From NCBI GenBank assembly GCA_964017065.1, contig OZ024783.1, forward strand, positions 17,459,752 to 17,523,751: DNA of 64,000 nt, given 5' to 3'. Origin of the DNA: Haliclona indistincta (taxonomy: Eukaryota > Porifera > Demospongiae > Haplosclerida > Chalinidae). Position 1 is the first letter of the stretch, and each line of letters starts with the position of its first letter. A program made the position numbers and the translations under genes. The notes under the pieces are model-generated. The model ran no database searches. It had not been told where the DNA came from and was given only the letters and a program-made list of their open reading frames with translations. Positions 36,701-48,662 of this stretch are shown here, piece after piece.

Positions 36701-39700
36701 CCCTCCCTATAGTATACCTCAACATCCCTATCCTCCTCCCTCCCTCTCTATAGTATACCTCACCATCCCTATCCTCCTACCTCCCTATAGTATACCTCAC
36801 CATCCCTATCCTCCTCCCTCACTCTAGTATACCTCACCATCCCTATCCTCCTCCCTCCCTCACTATAGTATACCTCACCATCCCTATCCTCCTCCCTCCC
36901 TCACTATAGTATACCTCACCATCCCTATCCTCCTCCCTCACTCTAGTATACCTCACCATCCCTATCCTCCTCCCTCCCTCACTATAGTATACCTCACCAT
37001 CCCTATCCTCCTCCCTCCCTCCCTATAGTATACCTCACCATCCCTATCCTCCTCACTATAGTATACCTCACCATCCCTATCCTCCTCACTATAGTATACC
37101 TCACCATCCCTATCCTCCTCCCTCCCTCACTATAGTATACCTCACCATCCCTATCCTCCTCCCTCCCTATAGTATACCTCACCATCCCTATCCTCCTCCC
37201 TCCCTATAGTATACCTCACCATCCCTATCCTCCTCCCTCCCTCGCTATAGTATACCTCACCATCCCTATTCTCCTCCCTCCCTATAGTATACCTCACCAT
37301 CCCTATCCTCCTCCCTCACTATAGTATACCTCACCATCCCTATCCTCCTCCCTCCCTCACTATAGTATACCTCACCATCCCTATCCTCCTCCCTCCCTCA
37401 CTATAGTATACCTCACCATCCCTATCCTCCTCCCTCACTATAGTATACCTCACCATCCCTATCCTCCTCCCTCACTATAGTATACCTCACCATCACTATC
37501 CTCCTCCCTCACTATAGTATACCTCACCATCCCTATCCTCCTCCCTCCCTCACTATAGTATACCTCACCATCACTATCCTCCTCCCTCCCTCACTATAGT
37601 ATACCTCACCATCACTATCCTCCTCCCTCCCTCACTATAGTATACCTCACCATCACTATCCTCCTCCCTCACTATAGTATACCTCACCATCCCTATCCTC
37701 CTCCCTCCCTCACTATAGTATACCTCACCATCCCTATCCTCCTCCCTCACTATAGTATACCTCACCATCCCTATCCTCCTCCCTCCCTCACTATAGTATA
37801 CCTCACCATCCCTATCCTCCTCTCTCACTATAGTATACCTCACCATCCCTATCCTCCTCCCTCCCTATAGTATACCTCACCATCCCTATCCTCCTCCCTC
37901 CCTCACTATAGTATACCTCACCATCCCTATCCTCCTCCCTCACTATAGTATACCTCACCATCCCTATCCTCCTCCCTCCCTCACTATAGTATACCTCACC
38001 ATCCCTATCCTCCTCCCTCCCTCTCTATAGTATACCTCACCATCCCTATCCTCCTCCCTCCCTCACTATAGTATACCTCACCATCCCTATCCTCCTCCCT
38101 CACTATAGTATACCTCACCATCCCTATCCTCCTCCCTCACTATAGTATACCTCACCATCCCTATCCTCCTCCCTCACTATAGTATACCTCACCATCCCTA
38201 TCCTCCTCCTCCCTCACTATAGTATACCTCACCATCCCTATCCTCCTCCCTCCCTATAGTATACCTCACCATCCCTATCCTCCTCCTTCACTATAGTATA
38301 CCTCACCATCCCTATCCTCCTCCCTCACTATAGTATACCTCACCATCCCTATCCTCCTCCCTCACTATAGTATACCTCACCATCCCTATCCTCCTCCCTC
38401 ACTATAGTATACCTCACCATCCCTATCCTCCTCCCTCCCTACCTATAGTATACCTCACCATCCCTATCCTCCTCCCTCACTATAGTATACCTCACCATCC
38501 CTATCCTCCTCCCTCACTATAGTATACCTCACCATCCCTATCCTCCTCCCTCACTATAGTATACCTCACCATCCCTATCCTCCTCCCTCCCTCACTATAG
38601 TATACCTCACCATCCCTATCCTCCTCCTCCCTCCCTATAGTATACCTCACCATCCCTATCCTCCTCCCTCCCTCACTATAGTATACCTCATCATCCCTAT
38701 CCTCCTCCCTCACTATAGTATACCTCACCATCACTATCCTCCTCCCTCACTATAGTATACCTCACCATCCCTATCCTCCTCCCTCACTATAGTATACCTC
38801 ATCATCCCTATCCTCCTCCCTCACTATAGTATACCTCACCATCACTATCCTCCTCCCTCACTATAGTATACCTCACCATCCCTATCCTCCTCCCTCCCTC
38901 ACTATAGTATACCTCACCATCCCTATCCTCCTCCCTCACTATAGTATACCTCATCATCCCTATCCTCCTCCCTCACTATAGTATACCTCACCATCACTAT
39001 CCTCCTCCCTCACTATAGTATACCTCACCATCCCTATCCTCCTCCCTCCCTCACTATAGTATACCTCACCATCCCTATCCTCCTCCCTCCCTCACTATAG
39101 TATACCTCACCATCCCTATCCTCCTCCCTCACTATAGTATACCTCACCATCCCTATCCTCCTCCCTCCCTCACTATAGTATACCTCACCATCCCTATCCT
39201 CCTCCCTCACTATAGTATACCTCACCATCCCTATCCTCCTCCCTCACTATAGTATACCTCACCATCACTATCCTCCTCCCTCACTATAGTATACCTCACC
39301 ATCCCTATCCTCCTGCCTCCCTCACTATAGTATACCTCACCATCACTATCCTCCTCCCTCCCTCACTATAGTATACCTCACCATCACTATCCTCCTCCCT
39401 CCCTCACTATAGTATACCTCACCATCACTATCCTCCTCCCTCACTATAGTATACCTCACCATCCCTATCCTCCTCCCTCCCTCACTATAGTATACCTCAC
39501 CATCCCTATCCTCCTCCCTCACTATAGTATACCTCACCATCCCTATCCTCCTCCCTCCCTCACTATAGTATACCTCACCATCCCTATCCTCCTCTCTCAC
39601 TATAGTATACCTCACCATCCCTATCCTCCTCCCTCCCTATAGTATACCTCACCATCCCTATCCTCCTCCCTCCCTCACTATAGTATACCTCACCATCCCT

Positions 39701-40400
39701 ATCCTCCTCCCTCACTATAGTATACCTCACCATCCCTATCCTCCTCCCTCCCTCACTATAGTATACCTCACCATCCCTATCCTCCTCCCTCCCTCTCTAT
39801 AGTATACCTCACCATCCCTATCCTCCTCCCTCCCTCACTATAGTATACCTCACCATCCCTATCCTCCTCCCTCACTATAGTATACCTCACCATCCCTATC
39901 CTCCTCCCTCACTATAGTATACCTCACCATCCCTATCCTCCTCCCTCACTATAGTATACCTCACCATCCCTATCCTCCTCCTCCCTCCCTCACTATAGTA
40001 TACCTCACCATCCCTATCCTCCTCCCTCCCTCACTATAGTATACCTCACCATCCCTATCCTCCTCCCTCACTATAGTATACCTCACCATCCCTATCCTCC
40101 TCCTCCCTCCCTCACTATAGTATACCTCACCATCCCTATCCTCCTCCCTCACTATAGTATACCTCACCATCCCTATCCTCCTCCCTCACTATAGTATACC
40201 TCACCATCCCTATCCTCCTCCCTCACTATAGTATACCTCACCATCCCTATCCTCCTCCCTCACTATAGTATACCTCACCATCCCTATCCTCCTCCCTCAC
40301 TATAGTATACCTCACCATCCCTATCCTCCTCCCTCCCTATAGTATACCTCACCATCCCTATCCTCTTCCCTCCCTATAGTATACCTCACCATCACTATCC
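21731..40400 (+). repeat. Giant minisatellite array, unit about 37 bp
   Basis: About 18.7 kb of head-to-tail units with the core TATAGTATACCTCACCATCC, then CTATCCTCCTCC and a variable CCTCAC / CCTCCCTCAC / CCTCCC tail. Most units are 37 or 41 bp, with 31- and 40-bp variants, giving roughly 490 copies by length. Purines are scarce on the plus strand; the minus strand carries repeated GGG and GGAGG runs. Point variants (TAGTCTACC, CATCACTAT, CCTCCGCCC, AACATCCC) recur at fixed offsets, revealing internal duplications. Because 37 is not a multiple of three, open frames through it are short and meaningless. It sits upstream of, or inside an intron of, the gene continuing at 40.4 kb. Confidence 0.98.
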
Positions 40401-40403
40401 TTC

Positions 40404-42223
40404 TCCTGATCCTCCCGTTACCCCACACTCATCCTCGCACATGGCCCCGCCTCCTCACCCACTAAGCCACGCCCAGCTACACAAGGCAGTACCTGGGTCT
40501 CCTTACTACATACCTGGACTGGAGGAGGAGCTACAGGTGATGACACACCCATGTCATAGAACTCATGAAAAAAGATGATTGAAAAGTTCTGTGTTTACAT
40601 AGCAAGATATTAGCACTTATGATAGTTTGGTGCTTTCATGGTTAAATATGTATTATGGTCGGAAATTTTGTTTCCTTCCTGTGCTGTACCATATATGGTA
40701 TTATTTTCGTTGTCTACATATATGGTATTATTTTCGCTGTTGGCTATGGCTTTCGTGTATAAGAAACTAAAAAGTAGTTCGTGAAAAAATTTAGCCAACT
40801 CTAATTAATTGGTGCTTTAGCTGAACCAAGAGTAAATAATAGAAGAGAGAGTATCCAACTCCAATATACCCGTCAGGGACACTCTCGGGAAAGTAACGTG
40901 ACCAGCACGCGAGCAAATTGACGTAATCTGACGTACATGTGGCAGTGGAAATCTTGTCTTCGTTGCTTGTTGTCGCGCCCCGCCTACACCTTGAAGCTAT
41001 ACATTTGTAAACAGCTCGATAAACAGCTAGCGACTAGGCAAAGCGAGCAGCCACTCGTTCACCAGATAGTTTTATTTCTGCCTTAAACACTGCTGGGGAA
41101 AAACGGCGGCTTAAATTTCGTGTGGGACGCACTGTGACCAAATAAGATAGCCATCTTCTGGTGGACTTCAAACTGTGGTACTGGCATCCACCTGCAGGCT
41201 CTATATCACGCATCCGGCTTGAAAATGCTAGCCTTGACTTTCAAGTGCTGTTGCAATCATGATCGCAGGCGCGCATACTAAGTCATGACGTTACACGATG
41301 AATAATTAATACCGATAAACGTCATCTGCTCACGTGCTGGTCACGTTACTTTCCCGAGAGTGTCCTTGACGAGTATATTGGAGTTGGATACTCTCTCTTC
41401 TATTATTTACTCTTGGCTGAACCCAATTTGTTCTATAATTTTGTGACTGCAATTTTCGTGAAAGCAAAGCCATTCGAAAAACACCTTTATTGTTCCACCT
41501 ATACGTCTTTACTGGCATTTCATTCCTCAGCCATTCGTACCACTGGAAGGTGACGAGGAATCACTGAAGCTATACCATGAGTACAAGAATGTGAGCCAAT
41601 CCTTGATATCAATGTCATGTGACATTGTATTCATGTCATGTGATGTTTCGTGCTTGTCATGTGATTTTTTAACGTTGGTCACAGATTTTTGAGCAGAAGC
41701 TGAAAACGACTGATGAAGTGAACAACATGCAGCGATTACTGTAAGTGATGATGTCATAATGAGTGATGATGTCATAGTGATGTCATCATGTGTGATGTAA
41801 TGCAGGGTTCAGTTGGAGAATGAGCTAGCAGCAGAGCAGCGTAGCAATCAGTCAGCTCACGATTACCAGCTGCTACTACAAGAGAAGGTGTGTGTGAGTT
41901 AAACACGAGATAAGAGTGAAAGATAATTTTTTGTCTAAAACACTTTCCATTCCAAGGAGATCATAATGTAGTATAGCGCAATGGTGAATTGGTAATACAG
42001 TCGGATTACACGGTAGATTTTTATGACCTCTACAACTAGTCGACTATGTGTTTTATATGCTATACTATAAGCTGGTTATGGCTTTTGTGCAATAGTAGCT
42101 CTTATACTTGTTCATGAATAATCTCACTTCTTTTTCTCACTGCAGGCTAAGTTGGAGTTACGTCTCGATGAGTTGAAACACCAGAAAAAGCAGTTGATGT
42201 CAAATAGACACCACCATCATTGA
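40404..42223 (+). CDS. Coiled-coil protein, 3' five exons
   Basis: I do not recognise the family. The first visible exon is open up to the donor at 40536 and ends GSPYYIPGLEEELQ; its start is uncertain. Then come exons at 41531-41590 (PFVPLEGDEESLKLYHEYKN), 41685-41740 (IFEQKLKTTDEVNNMQRLL), 41806-41887 (VQLENELAAEQRSNQ) and 42146-42223 (AKLELRLDELKHQKKQL, then a His run and stop). Phases match at every junction. The C-terminal ~90 residues are heptad-rich, so dimerisation is likely. Earlier exons must lie left of, or be hidden beyond, the minisatellite or gap. Intron 1 holds a MITE (40826-41416); later introns carry short GATGATGTCAT-type repeats. Function unknown. Confidence 0.75.
40826..41416. 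mobile_element. 591-bp MITE in an intron
   Basis: Inverted ends of about 85 bp start CCAAGAGTAAATAATAGAAG and include GGACACTCTCGGGAAAGTAA. CTGAA directly flanks both sides (40821-40825, 41417-41421), a possible short target duplication. The interior is non-coding. Confidence 0.8.
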
Positions 42224-43370
42224 CTAGTTTATCATGTGTGTGTGTAACAATGTAATTTTACTGTAATTATAATATTTCTAACAGTTAGATATGCGTATGT
42301 CCTGCATGTGAGGAAGAGACTGTTTACATTTGAATTTGAAGACAAAACAGTCAAACTGAACTCAATATAAATTATAGAGAAACTAGCAGTCATTCTGATT
42401 CATGCTTTGCACTCCTCAGCTTAGATGTGTTTTTAGTACAGAATTACGGATAACACACATTGCAGAAATTGTTTGTTGCCTGTTGGTGATAGATATCAGG
42501 CTGACCAACACTACTATTCTTGTCCGGTAGAAGGGCACAAATAGACAAGGAACTTCACTCGGTAGAGAGAACTGAGGCAAGCCCCATTGAGAGTCAATAA
42601 GTTCCCATGCCTACAACCTTACTGAGAACACCCACTTGAAACAACTGGGCAAGACTAGAGACAGAGAGAGGGAGGGTGGGCAAGTGAGTGGCATGGTGTT
42701 TTAAAGCATAAGTTTCCCATATTGTGTGATACTTGTATACTTACACGTACGTACTTTATTATTATAACGAAAATTACTCATACATGTATGCTATGTAACA
42801 CATGGAAATGAAGGCTACAAATGTAAACACACACTTACGTAGTTTGAAAATACGGCACTAGCTAGGGCATGCAAAAACAATGGAAATAACAAATAAATCC
42901 ACTCAGCAGATATAAACAAAAATAGATGAAAATAATTACACTGTTATTAGAAATTTTATTGTTGTCATTGTTATCAGTATGACCATTAGTATTACCTGCT
43001 GTACCGAGTTTTGATAGATCATAATTATTTTCCGTGTGTCAAACATATCAGTGAATTCCACTAGACCAACGTACCTGTACTATAGCTACACTAATCATCA
43101 TGGACTGTATAGTGCTGAAGTGTTTGTTGTAATTGTCTTGATAAACAGTACATGCATGACTAATGTGTAGACACACCTTGACTTTTTGTTCAGAGAAGAA
43201 TGTACTGTGTTGTGTAAGAAATCACACATAATATAATAGCAAGGAAATGGTAAGTTTGTTTATTATCACAGCACATAATTGTCCACTGTACATTACAAAT
43301 GGATACTCATTGCCGCAGTATATGAACATGTTGGTTTCCTTCAACACTATACGTACGTATGTATTACTAG
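42224..43370. other. Intergenic region; no gene seen
   Basis: AT-rich spacer between two plus-strand genes. No conserved frame and no tRNA-like fold were identified by reading. Confidence 0.4.
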
Positions 43371-43378
43371 TATAAAAA
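43371..43378 (+). promoter_or_regulatory. TATA box of the endonuclease-like gene
   Basis: TATAAAAA lies 57 bases before the transcript's ATG at 43435-43437, leaving room for a start site near 43400 and a short 5' UTR. Confidence 0.6.
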
Positions 43379-43434
43379 ACCTGTAGCAAAGAGTATCACT
43401 ATCAGTTGCAGTCAACCAACAGGTTCATACTGCA

Positions 43435-46400
43435 ATGACCAAGCTGTTTCGTCTACTACCACTACTAGTGGTGGGATACCTGCTGCTGCAACCAGCTGCT
43501 GTCTGTGGAGACTGCACTCCTCAGGTAAGCACAGGTTTTAATAGCACTTGGATGCATATCTTTTTTTTGGCAGCAAAGGAACGGAGCAAATAATGTACTG
43601 CTAAGTGCTAGGTTCAACAACAATAACTGCCCTGCAGGGCATTGGGAACGACATATGCCTTTTTCTGATCAAGCCAATTGTGCTATTCATCCATTAGAGG
43701 CATTATGTCAGCATTTTTATGTGATATGTTATAGTGCTGTGCGTAAAACACCACTGTTTACCGGTGAGAGATTGATTGGCGCACTTATAAGCAAACCAGT
43801 AAGGAAAAATGTCCATAAAAATTGTCTTGTTTCGACATAATTTTACACAATGCAGTCACCACCAAGGATCAACTGTTTCAGACGTGATCCAAGATTAGCA
43901 GATGGGAAGAGTTCACCCCTAAATGCCTACACAAGTGGAGTTTATTCCTATGGTCACATGGTTCCAAATGGTAAGTTAAACCGCACAAAGTTAATTTTAT
44001 TTTTGATTTAACCAGTTGAATAAAAATAAGCATGCAGGCAGTTTGATTTAAAACTAAGCAGACTAAACTCAACATGTCATTATACAGACTTTGTTTAGTG
44101 TAAAAATTGTGAAGTATAATTTAATATACATAGACCTTTAAAAATTAACTCTTTAGTGACTGAATTATTTTGACGAAAATTCGGCTTACTCTAAACTGAC
44201 AGTTTGTCTTGCGATTTCTACAACATGCAGTACGCTAGCTGTTCCAAACTAGCACTGTTTTTTCCTGGCATGTCAAAGTTTACGACCATGTACTAAACTC
44301 TGAGTTGGCCACTCCCACTTCGGAACTGAAGCCGCTTAAGTGCTGCGACCTCGTCATTTTCAGCCAATTTTGGTCTTCGTTTAGCCCTGGTGACTGATAC
44401 AAAAACCTGGTGGTGTCCAGGTGAGCAAACAGCATAGTTTAGACCATATTCTATGCCCAAGTATGCATTTCCGGGCATCCTGAAGCCTTAAAAATGCCAA
44501 AAGTGGCGAGGGGCTCTGCCCCTTCGAACCCCGGGTTAACGAGGGGACACCCCCCTTTAAAATTCCCCCCGTGCTATACGTTGTAGTTGGGAGGGCGCAC
44601 CGAAAAACAGTGGGTTTTTTCAGGTAAAGTCATCTTTTGCAATTAAACTTGATTTGACCTTTCTAGAGCACTTTTTGCACTTTTTGTGACGTCTAGAGTA
44701 GGTGGAGTCAATTATGGCGCCTAAAGCCACTATAGGCATTAAAGGGTTAATGGGGACTGGAAACAGAAAAATAATTGACATGATATTGTGTTTAATTCAC
44801 TCATAATTTTTTACAGGTGATTTGAGAACAATACCTTCAAGATTGAATACTTTTATATTGTCGAACATGGCACCTCAATTTCCAAATCATAATACAAAAG
44901 TATGGAATGATTGGGAAAGCTATGTACGTCAAAGAGCTATTGAAGTGGGTACGCTTTTTGTGATAACTGGAGTTGCTGGTCAAATGTTAGTTGACGTTAC
45001 TTTGTTGCTGTTGTGATTCACCATGCATTATACAGAGCGACTCACCCAAGATTTCATGTACCACAGTATTTTTACAAAGTTCTTGCGTGGTGTGATAATG
45101 GAGTTATTCAAGCGGAGTACATATACTCTTTGCACGAAAATGTAGTATTGGTAAGTTTAATTATTATAATGTAAAGAAAATAAAAAGATTTCTATCGAAA
45201 TCAAAAGGATGTAGGGTTGTGAAATCTACCACTGGTCGACAATGTAAACTAACAAGGAACAAGCATGGAATGGTAACACGATTGACTTGCTAACAGACCA
45301 TAGATCCCTACATCATTGGCTGCTTTGGCTGACTATAGCTAGTTCTGCTAGTTGCTGTTGATTGACACCTGATGTGCATTCTTATGTACAGCCACTGATG
45401 TAGGGATCTATGGTCTGTTAGCAAGTCAATCGTGTTACCATTCCATGCTTGTTCCTTGTTAGTTTACATTGTCGACCAGTGGTAGATTTCACAACCCTAC
45501 ATCCTTTTGATTTCGATAGAAATCTTTTTATTTTCTTGTTTGTGTCCTTTTTTTCTTATTCAGTGATGTGCAGTTCAATATCATGCATGTACTGAGCCGT
45601 CATTGTTTCCACCATTGGTTTAGTTTTCCTGTTATTGATGGCTTTTCTTTATTAACAATTTTAATGTTGTAGCTAAAAATAATTGTTATGCTGTATATCA
45701 GGTCGCCTACGCATAGCTCATGCATGCAGGCTAGGCATGCATTCGAGCCCCGCCCACACTTGTTTGTATACCATACCAGTGGCGTAGGAAGATTTTTTGA
45801 GCAGGGGGGCCCAAGATTTAGGCGAGCGGAGCGAGCCGAAAAATTTTGCTAATTAATATTCATAAGGGGCGTTATTAAAGCGATTTTATGGCTATCTTCG
45901 ACATGCAAACGTGCTACGTGAAATTTTATTAGCTGCACTGATGGCATGGCAGTGTATAGTGTAGTGGTCTAGGTATTAAACTGAGACTCGTTGGCAATGC
46001 AACAGACTTGCTGGGTACTTTCTGAACAACTCTATAGGTAAGCTCAAAAATAAGGGGGGCCCTGGCCCCTGTGGCCCCCCCTGTTCCTACGCCCATGCAT
46101 ACGGCGGTTATAATGATCTGGCGAGCGCAGAATGTTGATTTTACACGAGCTTACAGTTCTTCGACGACTCCAGACAAATATGTGTTCTCCGTGTTCCATA
46201 CGGCGCGGCTATACTCAAGCTAGTGCTCGGTCACGTGCGCTAGCCACTGCTTGGTCACGTGCGTATTGCGCAATCACACTAATGGCGTCTAACACTTAGC
46301 TGACAAAGGATCACGATCGAGAACTCGCGGAATGTATATCGCCGTTTCGCTAAAAACAAAGTTCAAAAGGCACCTGCCAGGAGAATTTCACGACTGTTCG

Positions 46401-47057
46401 TGGGTGTTTTGGTCTCGTCACTGCTCGCGTAAAGGCGCTAGGCGAGTTGAAGAAAGAAGAAGAAGAAGAAAACGAAGATGACGAAAGTCGATTTTCACCG
46501 TTTCCAGGTTCGTCACTTTAGTAACAAGTTCGAGCAATCTCCTTGCTACTGTAAGATGGGGCAACGCCAGAGACCAGATCTAAGTGTCTTTGGACGTATA
46601 AAATTCATCGCCAGGCGAAATATCAGCGTTTGAACGCTAATACATTGTATGTAGCCGCCATCTTGTTTTCTCGTTCAACCCTACATAGGGAGGCACTACC
46701 GTGCCTCCCTAATAACCTTTTATTACATAACTGTTGTGATGCAGCAAAGTGCAAATCAAAATCAAATCAGATGGGGTTCTTCTTCAACAGCAGTGCTAAC
46801 TAACGCAGCCATGAACTTTCCAAATGTTCATGGTGCGTATACGTCTGGAGTTCGGAAAGTTAACACTGTTGAACAAGTTGAAAACTTCATACGAACTAAC
46901 GCTGGAATTAATTTTGATATCCGCGGTTCTGGTATATGTCCAAGCAGGCTTTCAACTTTTGGACAGATTACTTCGGTAATGTGAAAAAATTATGTTCAAA
47001 TTCAGCTATAATATTAATGTCATTATTACTTTTCAGTTCTTTCAGTCCTTCTTCTAA
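43435..47057 (+). CDS. Secreted DNA/RNA non-specific endonuclease-like protein
   Basis: Seven exons join in frame to about 321 residues: 43435-43524, 43574-43798, 43856-43970, 44817-44985 (GTTAGT donor), 45036-45150, 46745-46975 and 47037-47057. Exon 1 encodes a clean signal peptide (LFRLLPLLVVGYLLLQPAA then VCG). The middle has family features: YVICYSAVRKTPLFTG, YSYGHMVPNGD at the DRGH site, and FILSNMAPQFPNHNTKVWND, the conserved N-x-A-P-Q and N...W region, followed by LFVITGVAG. Enzymes of this family cut DNA and RNA with a His general base and an Asn-held metal. The DRGH motif reads SYGH: the His is kept, Asp and Arg are not, so activity is uncertain. Introns 3 and 5 carry transposons. 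Confidence 0.85.
44149..44746 (-). mobile_element. piggyBac-like MITE, single copy in intron 3
   Basis: Reverse-oriented, diverged copy of the 600-bp unit found four times at 5556-8361. It is flanked by TTAA (44145-44148, 44747-44750). Its right end is CATTAAAGGG. It interrupts only the intron. Confidence 0.9.
45174..45537. repeat. Foldback MITE family A, copy 3
   Basis: Same arms as the copies at 973-1334 and 2003-2362, in intron 5 of the endonuclease-like gene. GTGTAGGG-type variants are absent, and the arms of this copy match each other almost perfectly. Confidence 0.9.
45538..46644 (-). repeat. Dispersed repeat B, copy 2 (reverse), interrupted
   Basis: Reverse complement of 1335-2002: it matches at 45538-45712 and 46148-46644. 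About 430 bases of other sequence, including the MITE at 45779-46095, lie between. With the adjacent foldback at 45174-45537 it has the same order as in copy 1. Confidence 0.75.
45779..46095. mobile_element. MITE with GTGGCGTAGGAA / TTCCTACGCCCA ends
   Basis: Short inverted ends are followed by a G-run (CAGGGGGGCCC) and its complement near the right end. Inserted in repeat B copy 2. GTGGCGTAG...CTACGCC ends are common among invertebrate MITEs. Confidence 0.65.
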
Positions 47058-47171
47058 AGAGACTGAACGATTGTTTGCAAGATTGAATCCAGTATTGTAG
47101 CTATAACAGTTTAGAAAACAAGCATTATACATAGTTACACTTGAGTAGACAAAATTAACTGTTCATGTCAT

Positions 47172-47177
47172 AATAAA
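47172..47177 (+). terminator. Poly(A) signal candidate
   Basis: AATAAA 115 bases after the endonuclease-like stop codon. Confidence 0.5.
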
Positions 47178-47580
47178 CATGCTAGCTAGCTACAGGTCAT
47201 GATCAGGTACATTATGTAGTGATGTAAATATTGTCTTTGTCAGTGAGAACTTCATGAGAAACGTGACATTCAAGATCGGAATAATTAGAATTGAACTGTC
47301 AGCTCCGGGTGTGTATTCGGATTTTACATGCATCTCAAGAACTGTCGTGTGAGACCATAACGAGGATGTGATCACTATAAAAATCATTAACTATTTTTGC
47401 TGAAGGTTATGCATATTGCATGTAAAAAGTATTACAGTAGACCCTCACTAATCCGAACAGCCCCGTTCCGGGGGTGTTCGGATTAGTGAATCTGTTCGGA
47501 TTAGAGAAATGGGCGTGTTTATTCACTACTGACCACGCCCCTACATGAATTTTCGCATTTCACGGCAATAATGGCGATCG

Positions 47581-47939
47581 ATGGCGACTACTAGCGCGCA
47601 GTTCTCTGTCCACAGTGTTGTTCGTGGTCATCATGTTTACAAGAAGATATGGACACCGTACCTTGGAGAAATTCTGGACCTGCATCCAGAAGTTGGCAAC
47701 AAGTACGATAGATTTGCTGTCGTAGTCATTGCGCAGCTATAGCTCCCTACTGGCGCCCAAATATTTGGACGCGTACCGATAGAGTTGTCAGAGTGCTTCT
47801 GCAAGTTTTTAAGGGATGGTGGCAGCATAGATATTACAGTACGGGATGGGAAACTAAAATTTCCTCTAAATCAAAATGTATTACGTGACGTCACGTCGAG
47901 GTGGTCGATGCGCATTACCGCGCGTAGCAGTGACTACTA
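47581..47939 (+). pseudogene. HIRAN-like domain fragment with an internal stop
   Basis: The ATG at 47581 opens 53 codons including VVRGHHVYKKIWTPYLGEIL and NKYDRFAVVV. A TAG stop follows at 47740-47742. The same frame continues with IFGRVPIELSECFCKFLRDG to a TAA at 47937-47939. The N-x-YD-x-FAV...G-R-V-P-x-E-L pattern is what I know from HIRAN and HIRAN-like domains, which bind DNA ends in repair helicases. Here it stands alone inside the pogo-like element, so it is probably captured or element-specific sequence. One nonsense codon separates it from an open frame. Confidence 0.55.
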
Positions 47940-48109
47940 ATTAGCAGCAGACGAGCGCGGTGTAGTTTTTTTTGCCTGTACAGCTTTCTTTTGCTGTCTC
48001 TAGGCTGTTCTAGTGCATTTATTGTGTTGTTGAAGATTGCGTGTTTCATACCACCGGCCTTCGATGGATACCAGTACAGGCATCTCACGGCAAACAGAAG
48101 ATTTGTGAG

Positions 48110-48662
48110 TATAGATAGATTCCACCGCGAGGTGTGATGGAATGTTTGCGCTGAATTAATGAGCAAACGACGCGCCATGACGCAATTACCACACCTCTTG
48201 GTGGGACCGTCAGTACAGTTGTAAATCTCTTGTACAGTTAACGTCGCGCTTTAGATTCTTGTTGCCATCAGAGTGATCCTGGCCTTTGTATGCGTCGTAC
48301 TGAACACTTGTTGCGTGGTAGGATATACTAGCAAGGCAGGAAAGGACATTCTCATCTTTCACAACTCCAGAGCTTCTATGGATCGCGATCTTCACTCAGA
48401 ACAACCAAACGTAGGTTATCTACGTACCTATCGCTCGAAATAGGACCTAGCTTATTCATATAACCGTGCCATGGGGATTGCCATGATCGCCCACCATCGG
48501 CCATATTTAGTTGTGCGTGGCCCGACGCACAGGTCGGGTCACGCCCAACTAGGCCATGTCATTCGTCCCACCAAGAGGTGTGGTAATTGCGTCACGGCGC
48601 GTCTTTTGCTCATTAATTCAGCGCAAACATTCCATCACACCTCGCGGTGGAATCTATCTATA
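48110..48662. mobile_element. Internally deleted relative of the THAP transposon
   Basis: Inverted ends TATAGATAGATTCCACCG are followed by GTGTGATGGAATGTTTGCG and GACGCGCCATGACGCAATTA, which parallel the ends of the element at 3777-11938. The plus strand keeps the start of a THAP finger (NTCCVVGYTSKAGKD, with one Cys now Tyr). Just beyond it, the minus strand keeps a diverged second-gene start (YMNKLGPISSDRYVDNLRL). The middle, including the catalytic domain, is gone: a 553-bp derivative made by joining the two ends. Confidence 0.8.

Noticed and set aside
26334..40170. Many minus-strand open frames of 60-90 codons with MVRYTI / DRDGEVYY repeats
   Set aside because: They are translations of the minisatellite. 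The 37-bp unit shifts frame every copy, so the proteins merely reflect unit-length combinations.
21731..40400. CRISPR-like array
   Set aside because: Units are contiguous with no unique spacers, and the DNA is eukaryotic.
21731..40400. CTCACTATAG in each unit resembles the end of a phage T7 promoter
   Set aside because: Only ten bases match and the essential upstream part is absent; coincidence.
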